NCBI RefSeq assembly: GCF_051020975.1
Contig: NC_135038.1
Coordinates: forward strand, 1,982,001 to 2,046,000
Length of the DNA: 64,000 nucleotides
DNA from: Osmia lignaria lignaria
Lineage: Eukaryota; Arthropoda; Insecta; Hymenoptera; Megachilidae
Direction of reading: 5' to 3'
Numbering within the stretch: the first letter of the stretch is position 1; each line of letters starts with the position of its first letter. Position numbers and translations under genes: made by a program. Below are positions 1-13,600 of this stretch, in pieces. The notes under the pieces were generated by a model. The model was given only the letters and a program-made list of their open reading frames with translations, had not been told where the DNA came from and did not search any database.

Positions 1-513
1 AAAACAGAGAAGTTTCCAAAATAAAAAAAATTTATATGCATCATATAACAAAATAAACGAGCAAGGTTAAACATAAATTTCTTGTACTAAAAGAATGAAG
101 AAATTCTGTACCATTTTATAATCTACGGTTATGTTTATAAAATGTAAACAATTAAAATTTAGGAATCCAGTTTTTAGTTTGTTACTTATTTTTAAAATGT
201 TCTGCATGAACACAAAATTATTTTAAATCGAAAGAAATAATAATTTCAAATTTGAGATACATGTACATTTAAAGTAAATGTATTTTTCTGATAAGAAGCT
301 AATGAAACAAATTAATCACATATAATAAAGCCATTGATAATTTGTTATAATCCAAGGCAATTAAATTGATATTGTTAAATACACACAGCAATAAAATAAT
401 AACACAGCTTTAAATATCTAGGCGATGTCGAGAAAACTGGAAATGTAAAAATCACATTAAACTGTGTATCTTATTGCCTGGTTAGTGAAGTGGTGCAATG
501 AATATTTGATGAT
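1..513. other. 3' flank of flower, no gene seen
   Basis: AT-rich sequence downstream of the flower stop codon, presumably 3' UTR plus intergenic DNA. I see no open frame with family resemblance and no convincing repeat structure. Confidence 0.5.
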
Positions 514-2051
514 TTATGTAGGTCTCCAGACATCAGGATCCTCCACAAGAGTTGTATGATGATCTGTAGTAGGAGGTACTGTACCCTGTGGGGAACCCAC
601 ACCCGACGTCATTCCTGCTGGGTCGGGCCTGGTTCCTCTGTTATCATTAGTATATTAGTAATATAATAAAAAAAATTGCATTTGTCAAATATATTATATG
701 TCATTATATTTTAACAAAATATAATAATATACAATATAAAATATGTGCGATACATACTAAAAAGATAGTAAAATGATATTATATATTATGTTTTGAATGA
801 ATGTACACGATGAAACAATAAATTGCATGAGCTAATTTATACATTAAAAAAAAGAAACAAAAAGCCACAGTGTTAATTTGGACATATGTACATACAAATT
901 ATTATAAAATAATATAACTTACACCCACAAACAAATATATGCATATACTATTGTGAGAACACAACACACATTTTATTTCTCTTAACTAGAAAAGTTAGTT
1001 AATTGTTTAATATTAGTTGTTTATATGTATGTCATTTGTTAATAATTCATCTTATAAAATTACAGGTAAAACAAATGTAACTTACTTTCGTCCAAGAGAC
1101 ATTAGTCCATACATTACACCTGTTGCAAATATTAGACCACTGCCAAAAATACTACTCATCTTTATACACAGGAAGACTGGTGGAATTGCCATTCTAAAAT
1201 AATCAAAATTAAACATAATACCATGAAACGTTAGTAAAATAAGTTAACACAAATGATAAGAAAAACAATATAGCATTATGATCTAATGTTTTATCAAAAA
1301 AATAATGTACTTACAAACAGTATGCCCCTGCTCTATTCCAATATGGTCTCTTTTCTACCCAATCACTTAAGTTTTGTACAAAATCAATAAATAAACAACA
1401 ACATGGGGCTTCTATCATTACTACTATAAAACCAGCCACCATTTGCCACATACCACTAATTAAACAATCTATAGAACCCCATAGTATCGATACAGAGTTC
1501 CATGCTCCAAGAAAAATTGCAACTGTAACAAATTCATGAAAATTAATATTCTATTTGCATTAGCATTATATTTAATTCAATAATGTATATTATAAATATC
1601 GTACCTAAAAATATAGTAAAAAGAATATTCAAGGCATTTTAGTAGTACTATATAATTATCTAACAGCAAATAAAAATCCAAGAATATTTATTATGTTTAA
1701 ATAGTAAATATCGAATCTTTGTATTATATATTTATAATTATAAATAATGTTGCTATATGCATTTTTATTAGTAACTGTAGTAAATTTTTTGCAGAGAAAA
1801 TGATAACAATAAATGAATGTTATTTTCGAAAACTTACTTAAACTGCCTACAGTACCGAGTCCTCGACCAGCATACTTCAACCAAACAGGTACATCATCCT
1901 TGGCAACAGGATCTTGTCCTGGTTTTTGCATAATTGACGTTAGTTTTTCAGCAAATGACTAAACAATGAAGAAAATAAAAAATCATAATTATTAAAAAAA
2001 AACACACATTTAACTAACAATTGTTTCATGAGTTTAAGATACATTTACCAT
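514..2051 (-). CDS. flower: Flower (calcium channel flower / synaptic vesicle membrane protein), 5 coding exons
   Basis: Coding exons on the minus strand: 2049-2051 (ATG only), 1838-1958, 1315-1522, 1086-1193 and 514-637, giving 187 aa, close to the roughly 194 aa of the Drosophila protein. All introns are GT-AG and the phases fit. The N terminus reads (M)SFAEKLTSIMQKPGQDP, matching the conserved SFAEK start. Hydrophobic segments follow, with the conserved VMIEAPCC motif; its Glu is residue 79 by my count and aligns with the proposed selectivity-filter Glu (E78) of Drosophila. The C terminus ends EDPDVWRPT. Flower sits in synaptic-vesicle and plasma membranes, acts in coupling exocytosis to endocytosis, and marks cell fitness in cell competition. 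The initiator ATG is the last codon of the first exon (ATG|GTAAAT), so the real start lies upstream of the in-frame internal Met at 1931. Alternative 3' exons are known in flies; none is visible here. Confidence 0.94.
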
Positions 2052-2298
2052 TTTTATTAATTTACACTGATTTACCAGCTGTCAGGACTAAATACGACTG
2101 ACAGCACTATAAGGATCTGTTGTATGTATAAAAAATCGACCCGTACAAGAGCTTCTTAATTATACAGACAGAGGCGCTTGTATCTGTCAATTGTTGCGTG
2201 CGCCGTTTCGGGTTGAAGGGATTTTAGGGACCTGAGTAAGGTGCCCGTGGAGCGCTGAGACGTCACGATATCTTTAGTTGTGTCCAGTTGTGTCACAA

Positions 2299-2924
2299 CA
2301 CAGCCAACTCTAGTATGCTCTAGTACTAGCCATGCTGAACAATGTGGCAACACCGCTCACGTGACAATCGGGAGTCCTATTTTCAAAAACAGAGTCCTGT
2401 GCTCGGAATTGTAATTAACGTCTTTTTTAATTAAAAGCTGTAGTAATATACACTATATTGTATTAATTATGTATAAACAATACATAAACCTTGCAACTAT
2501 GGCAAGTAAAAGTGATGTGGTAGCATAAAATTGTTACAAATGTGATATATATTTTGTGTACTCTCGAAGTAGTTTGGTGTTGTGAAACATGATATTTGAA
2601 ATATTTACAGTGGTTTCAAGAAAATTTAGGTATGAAGCAAAATGAAACCATCTTTGGATCAAATCGAAACATTTAAGAATTGATAAACGTGTATATAAGT
2701 TAATAAAAACCTTGAAACAAGCGAAATTATTGGAACGAAACCAAAGTGGTTATGAGAAGTCCAAAGAGTAGTCGGGAGTCTGACGACGTTGATTGGCTGG
2801 GAGTCTGGGAGTCTGGGAGGCAGATAGAGTAGAGTAGGTGTTGATATATTCAGGCCGGACTCCCGCGGTGTCCGCGGTGTTACCATTTTTACTTCAGCAC
2901 AGCTAGTACTAGAGTCGGCTGTGG
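2299..2924. mobile_element. TIR element with CACAGCC ends, copy 1
   Basis: A 626-bp unit whose ends are inverted copies of CACAGCC(A/G)ACTCTAGTA and the following TAGCC. It is a close direct repeat of 35966-36579, with long identical runs throughout. It has no coding capacity, so it is non-autonomous. Flanking duplication is not clear for this copy, unlike copy 2. It lies about 250 bp upstream of the flower start codon. Confidence 0.75.
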
Positions 2925-3470
2925 TTGTGTATGTTAAAATCAGTGATTCAAGGTATGTATGTAGAGAAACGACATCAGCGCCGCCTGGAGTTTCACCGCA
3001 CGAGTTAAAATTTGCATCTGTTGCGTGTCCGTATTACGGAAATAGGGATTTTCGAAATTGAAAGGCGCAGGTAAGGCAATCCGTGGAGCGCGGAGGCGCT
3101 CCGTTCGCAAGGCGCGGAAAATGAATTTGATACAAAACTGTTAATTCACTGTTTTAACTTCGTTATTTAATTGTCAATACGTAAGCAAAATTCTGAAGTT
3201 CTAAAATGCGTTTAGATTGCAGAGTGAGAAAGATCTGTCGGTTTTAGCTGACACAATCATTCTGATCGTTCTGTGCTTGGCGGAGGAGATCCTCGCGCGA
3301 TTCCGGTCGATACCCCTTCCTTGGTGGATCCTGGATCCTCCCTCAGGATCATCCCTCGTCCAATGGTGGAGGAGTCCACTCCGTCCTGTGTAGGCCCCTT
3401 CTCCTGCCTGTAGTCCACCCTCAGGCGCGTGGAAGTGGAGGCGCCCCGCCAAGACGCTACAACGTTATAG
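2925..3470. other. Unclassified repeat-like DNA; 3270-3470 is a dispersed fragment
   Basis: No gene. The stretch 3270-3470, read on the minus strand, is similar to 22140-22330 on the plus strand (shared landmarks: CTCCACCATT, GGGATGATCCTGAGGGAGGAT). The related copy ends near an AATAAA followed by a GC-rich segment, which suggests an LTR-type fragment. That classification is inference. Confidence 0.4.
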
Positions 3471-3474
3471 CGCA

Positions 3475-5139
3475 CATGTGCTATGAGAAAGCGTGGAAAC
3501 CAGAAAAAATAGGAAACGACAAGACCTTGTACTTGCCAAAAGGCAACTCTTGAGGAAATTTACGACCCTCTTAAGCCGAGTATCCACCTGTATCCAACGC
3601 CCGTATCGTATCACCGTTCCGAACCCTTTTGAATAGGCAGACGTTGCCTCGTTGCATGCCACAGCGTGCTACGGCTCGGACAATATTTCTTCGTTTCTTG
3701 ATAGAAACGGTTCGGCAATAGGACTGGGCCACTACAGGCGAGGAGTTTCGTTTTGCTGCGTGCCGTTCCAAAGGAACGGAGGCAACGGACCCATCCGAAA
3801 AATTTGTCGATTCTTTGCCGTTGCATCGAAGGAAAGGTTTATGCATTTGCACTTGACATAGCGTTTCGTGCCGTCACTTGGGTTTCAATTTATTTGAAAT
3901 CTTGCGGTATTATTGGATTCATTTCAAAATCGATGAAATTATTTATGAACTTAATCTAATTTAATTTAGACAAATTTTATCGTCTAAATATATTTAAACA
4001 GATCAATTATCTTCGGTGATACGCTGTACATAAAAGAGCAATGTTAATAAGAACCTCTGTGATTATTGAAAAAGGACAATGTTAATTTTCCAGAGATTTT
4101 TCCGTTGCCGAGTATCGAAAGTTCTATTGGGCTGTGATACGGAGGTGAAGGAACGGGCCGATCCGAAAATTGTCGGTTTCTTGCTGTTCAAAGGATAGGT
4201 TCGGAGACCACTTGAAACGTAAAAACAACATACCCAGGCGAAGGCCCGAAATGCTATGTCAAGTGGAAACATGACACTTGAGGCTCGAGATAATATGATC
4301 TGGAATCGGATATATCAGTGAGATAATACTAATGCAATGACTGAACTTTATTATTTTTCATTTTTTTCTTATAAAACTTTTACCAAGATATTTGTGACGT
4401 TTTTCTGATTAAAATGATACCAAACACGATATGGTTAGGACAATTACAATAAAGAAACAGCATGCAGAAATTCGAAACTTCTCGCCTATAGGAGTTTCTT
4501 TCAAGAAACGAAGAAATATTGTCCGCAAATATTGGCATGCAACGAGGCAACGTCTGCCTATTCAAAAGGGTTCGGAACGGTGATACGATACGGGCGTTTG
4601 ATACAGGTGGATACTCGGCTTTAGAGTGCATGAATAGGCAGGATATCGGAAAAGACTTCGTAACTTTTAAGGACCCTTCATGACTTGGTCGAAAACAACG
4701 AATTTGATATGGTCTATCATAAATTAGTCTTTCAGGAATTTTAGAAGTGAAACTATTCCATTCTCTGGATTTCCGGCCTTCTCTCAGCTCGATCACCCAC
4801 GTCGAGGGGTTTACAATCTAATCTTTGTCTATTTATACAGGGAGATTCTCTCGGCGCGCAACACAATAGCCGCCCCGCACAATGGAACCCTGCTGTGTTT
4901 GTGGGCAAAAAGCCTAGGAGGTCAAGTCGCCGGACCCAAAACACACAGAGCAGTCTTGGGTCCGGCGACGCGCAGATGGTGCTTAAATTTCGCTCTTGAT
5001 TTACAACCATCGATAGAAAAGGTCCTCGATTGATATTCGAGACATATCGATACTACAGACTATTGATAAACATTCCCATGGCAATGTTGCCATACCACTC
5101 TAAACATATTCACGTGATAACATTTCACGTTACACATCA
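3475..5139. repeat. Degenerate repeat with inverted arms
   Basis: Arms at about 3575-3705 and 4495-4622 are inverted copies of each other (shared GTTGCATGCCA/TGGCATGCAAC and AATATTTCTTCGTTTCTTG in opposite orientation). A second inverted pair brackets ACTTGACATAGC at about 3850-3890 and 4229-4270. The stretch 4830-4980 shares the GGGTCCGGCGA-containing segment with 11700-11830. Many short frames cross the region, but none resembles a protein family. Confidence 0.45.
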
Positions 5140-7050
5140 ATATCATTCATAATGTCCGTTCATCTAGTGAAAAAGCACTAAAGGGGAAGGTGCCCCTAGG
5201 TCACGCACGAGCGCGCAGCCATTATGCCTCATTCGCATGAGAAATACCTTTGTATTTCAGGAGAAAAGAAATTTTTTCAAATAAATGCTTAATCGGAGAA
5301 GTGAGGCGGTTCATTCCTCAACGAGTAAAATATATAATCAGCACCATTAAAAACTCGGTTGTCGAAATAATTAATTGCGTCGAGCCTCGGCCGGCGAAGG
5401 TGGCTCCCTCCGCCCTATAGAATGGTGCACGAAACTGCGAACGCAGACCGTGATTCCATACCGAACCGGAAGCTGCATAAGAACCTTTCTCTCGCACTGT
5501 AACTTCTGTCCTTGTTTAGCCCCATTTCACTTCGACTCCAGGCTCGTCGAATGCCATCCTTGTCGTTTCGCTTACGTCGAGATAGCGCGAAACCACCTCT
5601 CGTTCGAATGCCTCGATTACTTCTTAGCCACATGCGATACTTCTGGTCGGAGAGGTCACGTGCCGTGTCTACCCCCTTAATGGGAGATCTTCTTCTTTCT
5701 TATATGTATCAGTTTCTTTAATACAGGAGTAAATCCAAGCATTGAATAACAGCGAATAAAATGAAACAGTTTCATCTTATTCGTTTTTTTCCTTTTTCTC
5801 AGAAATCGTTAGAGGTATCAAAAGACTTTATAAGCAACAGTTATTCGCCTTAAGGTATAGTATCTTTTATGCCTCGACAAAAAATTGTTTAAACAATTAC
5901 AAAAAGTTATAAATGTAAAAAGGATTGTTCCCAAAAGCCTCTGATTACCTTGTTTCCCAAATTCTGAGCTATTATGAAATTTGAAACACCAGAAGTATCG
6001 CACGTGGCTAACAAGGGAACATCAGAGACTGATACACTCCGATTTTGATGAAACTTTGCATAAAAAATTAGACCTGTTTATGAAGATAACTGTAATTTGT
6101 TGGTGCCCGTTTTTCACTTTGAGGCAGATATCAACCCTTTTATCCGAACCGCCCTTTCTATATACGTGCTTATAAATCGTAAACAACAAAAGATATAAAA
6201 AAATAGTTGAAATAAAAGTTATACCGTTTCTTGAGGTCTATAAAGTTTTTCCAAACGGAGGGTGAGGGGGAATTCAATTTTGCAAAAAGGATGATTTAAA
6301 AGAAAAACTTACACGCAGCTTTATAGACATCAAGAAACGGTATAACTTTTATTTCAACTATTTTTTTATATCTTTTGTTGTTTACGATTTATAAGCACGT
6401 ATATAGAAAGGGCGGTTCGGATAAAAGGGTTAATATCTCCCTCAAAGTAAAAAACGAGCACCAACGAATTACAGTTATCTTCATAAACAGGTCTAATAAA
6501 TATTTATGCAAAGTTTCATCAAAATCGGAGTGTATCAGTCCCCGATGTTCCCTTGTAAGAAGTAATCGAGGCATTCGAACGAGAGGTGGTTTCGCGCTAT
6601 CTCGACGTAACCGAAACGACAAGGATGGCATTCGACGAGCCTGGAGTCGGAGTGAAATGGGGCTAAACAAGGACAGAAGTTATAGTGCGAGAGAGAGGCT
6701 CTTATGCAGCTTCCGGTTCGGTATGGAATCACGGTCTGCGTTCGCAGTTTCGTGCACCATCCTATAGGGCGGAGGGAGCCACCGTCCGAGGCTCTACGCG
6801 ATTAATTATTTCGCCAACCGAATTTCTAATCGTGCTGGTTATATATTTTACTGGTTGAGGAATGAACCGCCTCACTTCTCCAATTAAGCATTTATTTGAA
6901 AAAATTTATTTTCTCCTGAAATACAAAGATATTTCTCATGCGAACGAGGCATAATGGCTTCGCACTCGCGCGTGACCCGGTGGTAGGGGCACCTTCCCCT
7001 TTAGTGCTTTTTCACTAGACGAACGGACACTATACTATGATTGATATTGA
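5140..7050. repeat. 1.9-kb foldback element (long inverted repeat)
   Basis: Left arm from about 5140 to 6240 and right arm from about 6310 to 7050 are inverted copies. The outer ends share GTCCGTTC(A/G)TCTAGTGAAAAA, and the inner parts share a run around GGGCGGTTCGGATAAAAGGG. The left arm is longer because a 382-bp element (5627-6008) sits inside it. A partial copy of the same family is at 50067-50263. Mirror-image short frames in both arms are by-products of the symmetry. Confidence 0.8.
5627..6008. mobile_element. 382-bp MITE nested in the left arm of the foldback
   Basis: Bounded by GCCACATGCGATACTTCTGG and its near-perfect inverse. The matching place in the right arm of the surrounding foldback (6550-6565) lacks it, giving an internal empty site. 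The flanks read TTA on the left and TA on the right, consistent with TA-type insertion. Near its left end (5650-5682) it contains the reversed terminal sequence of the TTAA element found at 29148 and 50265. Confidence 0.75.
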
Positions 7051-7620
7051 TCAAATCCACAAGAGTGGAGTTTGGAGGGCCTGGTTCTCACGTGAAGTGA
7101 TGGCAGTGACTATAGATAGTAGAAAACTGGACATACCTTTGTTACCGAAGAGTGGTATTATCTATAGTCACTGGTGATGGGTAAACTGTACTTTATTGGA
7201 CCTTTTTTTCTTTAATCTATAGTTTTTGATGTGTAGAACCCAAAAATGCAAGTTAAACTTTAGGAATCCAATGGTTAAAAAGTTATGAGCGTGTAAAGTT
7301 TGACATTTTTAGTGCAGTTGCTACGTTACTGTGATGCCATATTGGCTTCTTGTCCAATGAACGGTGTCGCTAGCTGCACGCACACGCATGTGGGTGCATT
7401 ACGACTCGCCCCATAACCCCAAATATATATAATCGTTCAAATATTTATTACATCATTACAAATTCTTTTACTACTAAATTACAGTGTAAACATTATATTT
7501 AGAGTTTAATATAGAAGAAATGTTTATAGTTATGTAATGATCAAATGTTTTAAGTGAAGTTAAATTATTGCATTATATTTATAAATTAATAACAATAAAA
7601 TGTTTTTTATTAAAATTAAA
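7051..7620. other. TSC2 3' flank with a small hairpin
   Basis: Intergenic. A short inverted repeat (CAGTGACTATAGATA at 7104-7118, reversed at 7159-7173) could be a tiny TIR remnant. On the minus strand AATAAA occurs at 7606-7611, 10 nt after the TSC2 stop, and is a possible polyadenylation signal, although unusually close to the stop. Confidence 0.4.
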
Positions 7621-10600
7621 TCATGTTGTGTACTCAGTAAAATCGTCCATATATATACGTTTGTTTGCTTTTGGTGACAAGTCATCGCTTGCTCCATCTG
7701 GATTATTATTTATTAATTCTTGTAATACACGATTTCTGAGACGTTTTATATGTCGCAAACGCTCCAACCAATTAGAGGCATATGGATTGTGACTATTTTG
7801 TTCCAAAGATGAAGAAACCATTGAAGCAAGCTATAGTAAAAATAAATTATTAATAATTAAAATTCTATTGTGATATAATACGGAATTATGAAATATTGCA
7901 GCAAAAATTAAAATTACATAAAAAGTATAATACTTACATTTGCATGAAGAGCAAGCTGTCGAGACAGAATAGCTAAATTTTGATCAGAAATAATTTTAGG
8001 TTCATTATGTCGAATGTGTTTTGCTAATTCTTCTTTTACTTGAACTGTCACTTGGTTCGTACCATGATCTAAAGGTTGAATTACAACACATGCATAATTG
8101 AACTGACCCTAGGGAATAGGAAAATAATTATTACAATTGAATTATATTATCAAATATTATGATACATACTTTTACAGTTTGTATATTATAGGCTTCTCCT
8201 GATTCGTTATAAACGACAGTAACATAGTTATTTCCTATATGCTGTTTTTTAGATGTACACTTGGGGTCACTTACTTTTGTTGGCATCAAAGTAGCTACAT
8301 GAAAGGCTACCTGATAGGGTTGAAATTTATTATTAAGTAATTCGAATTATAGAAACATCAGTAGTTCGTATTAACCTGTGTAACGTCATCTTGCCAAATA
8401 TATGCAAAGTTTCCATTTTCACCATTACGATCTAAACCTCCTAAAAATACACTTTCATCAATATCCTTTAGTCGAACCAATGTTCCCAGGCGTTGTAGAA
8501 ATTCTGTGTATCGAAGGGATCCATGTTGGTTAGCCAAAATTTCAATCTCATTAGAAGCTTGCCCTGGACCAACATAAAGAACTCCAATCTTATGAGTTTC
8601 ATAGGGTTGTATTCTATCTAAATTTGTTACTGCTCTTTGCACAGCTGTTGTTTGTGGAACCAGTAGAGGTTTTTCTGAAGGAGAACCGAAGTGTGCTGTG
8701 TGATACAACTGCAGAAATACAAAACTGTAACATATAATATAGATATAAAATATAAATTTAATAACAAAAATAATTTATATACTTAAAATTAAATTACCTA
8801 GGATTAATACCAGTTTTTGGAGTATCTTTTATTCGTGGTGAATTTCCTCTACGTATATTGTCCCATTCTCCACGCGATTTCTTTACAGGACTCATTACAG
8901 AAATTGTATGACCTCTGTCGCGGAAAGGTAACGGCAGAGGAGGTAACATTGAAGGATCAGGTTTTTCTTCTTTCTAGAAAATGTGTACACAATTTTGGAA
9001 CAAAATAAAGACATAAACAATATGTAATACTTACAATTACATAACACAAAACACAAAGTGTGCTATGCAAATATCTGCACAAATATTTATGATGTTAAAA
9101 AAAGTAATGTGTAAAATTGGTGTGCTCACACCACATATTTTCAATAAACTTATTTTCTTAATTCAGATGAAATTATACTTTTCGATGTTCAAATATTAGC
9201 TTATTTGAAAACAAAGAGCACCAAGGAAAATCATATAGGGTACCTGCCCCTTGGCCTAGGGCTTAGGAATGGTTATAATTCTTCATTGGGGTTCATTTGA
9301 ATAAAAATGGCTGAAGAATTTAGTCAAACAAGTGTATGAGCGCTGAGTTGACCATTGACTTTTTGGAGGCCAGTTTATCAAAAACTATTATAGGCCGCGC
9401 CATACTCTCAACTGCATTTAGTAGACCTTGGACAGTAGTACTAATGCATATTTTTAGATTTGATCTATAATGCGCGTCTTTGACTGGTTTTCGGAAATGG
9501 TCATTTGGTCATGGGTCCTTTTTGGCCATGTCGGAGGGTTGAACCGGGCCAGTCTATATGCCTAAAAGTACCTCTAGTTAATGCCTACAAATGAGGGAGT
9601 TTTGAAAAAAATCCCTTCGTCGGAACATGTCGCAAAATCACAAAGTATGTTTCAGAAAGATTTTGCAACAATTGAGTTCTACTCATTGATATCTACAATT
9701 TAACGCATTTTAATACAAGTTTTTCAATGCAAAAAACTGTTTAATTTTGAAACGAAACATGCAAAAACTTGATTATAATGTAGGGAAATGATACACAATG
9801 TTCAGCTCATTTCAAGAACATCGCCCTCATCACCCTCTTCCACATCACCATCGAGCTCCTCATCGTCCATCTGATCGACATCCGGCTCCTCGGTCACGTC
9901 AATTTCGTCCACTGTTTTTCCTCGTATTATATTTCAATTTTGCGACATGTTCCGACAACGTGATTTTTTTCAAAACTCCCTCATTTGTAGGCATTGACTA
10001 GAGATACTTTTAGGCATATAGACTGGCCCGGTTCAACCCTCCGACATGGCCAAAAACGACCCATGACCAAATGATCATTTCCGAAAACCCGTCAAAGAGG
10101 GGCATTATAGATCAAATCTAAAAATATGCATTAGTACTACTGTTCAAGGTCTACTAAATGCAGTTGAGAGTGTGGCGCTACCTATAATAGTTTTTCAGAA
10201 AATGACCTCCAAAAAGTCATAGGTCAAATCGGCGCCCATACACTGGTTTGACTAAATTCTTCAGCCATTTTTATTCAAATGGACCCCAATGAAGAATTAT
10301 AACCATCCCTAAGCCCTAGGCCGAGGGGCCGGTACCCTATATGATTTTCCTTGGTGCTCTTTAATGATTATAATTACCAAAGTCCTTTTAAGATTAAGGA
10401 AATACATTTTAAAAATTCGATAATTAATCTTAATATCGAATCTAACTCAAATAAAATAAAAAGAATAGAAAAATAAAGTGTTTTAATAGTTTTGATATAA
10501 TAAAATAGAATAATTAAAATTTTATCTAATTAACTATTTCTGACTTTGAAGATATTTGTAACGATATTTATGTTGCACACTTTATGTTCCCATCCCATAC

Positions 10601-13600
10601 ACACTTTAATACCTTATCTATAAGGTGATTTCTTCCAAGAAACGATTTATTTTCTACTCCTAATGAGTTTTGACTAGAATCAAAATTAGATAACCGAGAA
10701 TAAATTTGTGTTGGTGATTGTGGAGGTTTCGTAGTGGTCATTTGTGTTGTGCGTCCTTGTATTCCCAAAAAGTTTCCTTGAACCTATAAAGGTCCACACA
10801 ATGTTTTTACAATATATTATTCCACATTATTATAAAATTTATATTACGCACCTGTGTGGTAGGTGATGGTGGTACAGTATTGCTAATAGTGGTAGTAATA
10901 ATTTGAGTTATTTGTGTTGCACCTGGATAAGAGCGTTGTGATTTTAAAGCAATTGGATGATCTGATACATTTTCAGATGATGGGGGTGTTGTACTCATGC
11001 CAAACATTTCTTCTGGTATTGCTTCGCAACTAACCCTATTACAAACAATATTTTCGTTTGTTATGCGGAATGTATGCATATGTTATGTCATACATGTATA
11101 CGTGGAAAAAAAATATATACAGGGTGTCCCAGCCCAAGTGTGACAGAGCTGTTATTTCGTAACTAGTAATGATACAAAAAATTGTTGATATGGAAATTGC
11201 ACGGTAAAATGGGAACTAATTAAAATCAGGTGTACATATTCAAGCTTAATAAATTCGTCTTGAAAAGCACTATCACATGATCTGAAAACAAATATATAGT
11301 TCCATTTAAAAAACAAAACATGACCATCGTATCTCTTAAACTAATAATGCATAACATTTTTCACTTCTTCCAAAACATAGCTCCCATTTTACCGTACAAT
11401 TTCCATACCAACAATTTTTTGTATCATTACTAGTTACGGAATAACAGCTCTGTCACACTTGGGCTGGGGTAGGACCCATGGAGGGATGATTGCTGAAGTC
11501 ATTCTAAACAACTTTTTCCTTTGCCAAAACGTTGGTTAAGGCTTCATTTTCGAGTTATTAACGAAAAACACTGGCCAATCAGAGCGCGGCTCTAGCGCGG
11601 GCCGAACCGCGTGAGTGTTGGGATTGCTCTGCGTTCAAACCGTGGTCATGATCAAGTGCATCGGCACCACATCGGTGTAATACAGAGTCATTCTCTTGCA
11701 ACGCAAGACAAAAGCCGTGCCGCACAACGGAACCCCTACTGTTCCGTTTCTTGTATTCGTCACAGCCATAAACATACACAGAGCAGTTTTGGGTCCGGCG
11801 ATATGGCCCCTGGGTCTCTTTACCCGCAAAAACGGCTGGGTTCGATTGTGCGGCACGGCTTTTGTATTGCGTAGCGAGAGAATCACACTGTAGGATTCGT
11901 TGGGCAAAAGTTGTATCGAATAATGAATAAAAAAAAGGGCTGTAGTTCCGAATGTCCCCGGTCGCGGATCGACATGAAATTTGGAGGGTCGATTGGAAGC
12001 CGGTAGACAACCCCAAATATAAAGTGGTATCTTCGGCTTCCTATTAGTTTCCGAGATATTAATTAAAAACTTTCGGTACAATACATAGACTTTTGCCTAT
12101 ACAGACGTAACTAACACAGCCATCTTCGCTGTAGAAATCGTGGTCGTCGAGTGTCAAGTAGCCGATGACACAGTAGGGGGTTTTGACCTGAGTATCTATA
12201 AGGTGTCTCATTCAGTTGTGATCATTGTACCATTTTTTAAAGTAATTAGTCATGTGTTTAAGGCCGGGGGAGGGGCAAAGCCCCTCCCCCCGGCACCCCC
12301 GCCACGGAGAATATAGCCTAACCTAATCTACTACGGTTTGATATTCGTAGACGAACACAGTGTTACCTTCTGTTCGTATATGTATAACTGGCAAATTCGC
12401 CTTACATATGCCTTACATTATTGGGTAAAATTCTGTGTAGAGTTGTTTGCGAATATTTCGACAGCTTGTTATTTCCATTAAAAACAAAAATCATATTCGT
12501 ATTCAGCATATCAAAACGAGTAGAACGACGAGATTAATGTAAACGTGAACCACAGTTTACAAAGTAATGCACTTTATACATATAGAACACCCTGTAGATA
12601 CCCAGGTCGAGACCCCCTACTGTGTCATCGGCTGCTTGACGCTTGACGACCACGGTTTCTACAGCGGGGATGGTTGTGTTAGTCACGTCTGTATAGGCAA
12701 AATTCTATGTATTCTGCGAAAGTTTTTAATTAATATCTCCGGAACTACTGGTCTGATGTGGATACCGTTTTATATTTGGGGTTTTCTCCCTCCCCCCTCT
12801 CCCCCCTCCAAAGCCCATGTCGATCGGCCACCGGGGCAATTCGAAACTACAGCCGAATATTAAATAAAAAGTGGGGGTTTCCATTAAAAATTTTTAACTT
12901 GACCTTGATAGCTCCTCCATACTTACGCTCAAGGTCAAATACGTACCACAGTTTGATGCATCTATTGAAACCCTACAACTTATGTATCAAATATTTCTTT
13001 TTTAAATGTCTTGTTTTCGAGATATTTCACCGGTTCCGGACTTTCCCCTTACCCTGTATGCAGATACAGGGTGTTCCAGAAATTAACTATTCTTTTCGGC
13101 TAGCTTTCAGAGGCTACACGCCCCTTTTCTTCCACCGCTCGCCGTGCCCCGTGCGAGGGCCGCAGTCCTCGAGACACCTTAGATGCGTGCAGTATCAACT
13201 TTTCAGGGCGCATTGGGACTACACTCGTATTAATAGGTTTCCACATCATCCATACGTTCGATTCATACGGTACGTGCCTGAGGTGCCTCGAGAACTAAGG
13301 CCCTCGCGTGGGACACGGCGAGCGGCAAGAGGAAAGGGGCGTAGCCTCTAAAAACTGGCCGAAAAGAACAGTTAATTCCGAGCCTTGCCTTGGAAGGATG
13401 ATTGCTGAGGTGATTCTGAACAAAATGTTAATTAAGGCTTCCTTTTTGAATTATTATTAACGAAAAACACTGTCAAATTAGAACGATCCTTCAAAACCAT
13501 AAATGGATCGTTGACTTCAAGACTAGGCAGATTTGTTCGGGCACTGACCCAGGATCTGCTCAGCTGCCAGCTGTTTATAAGTGAAACACGCGCTTCGGAA

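Noticed and set aside
1017..1202. Plus-strand 61-codon frame
   Set aside because: It is antisense to a flower exon (1086-1193), whose splice sites and protein match are clear.
5375..6767. Paired frames of 70-130 codons on both strands with mirrored protein sequences
   Set aside because: They mirror each other because the region is a long inverted repeat; no family resemblance.
11579..12081. Overlapping frames of 145-148 codons on the minus strand
   Set aside because: They cross the boundary of two repeat families and have no protein resemblance.
12758..13351. 197-codon plus-strand frame
   Set aside because: It runs from one MITE family into another; low-complexity Pro/Ser/Arg content and no homology.
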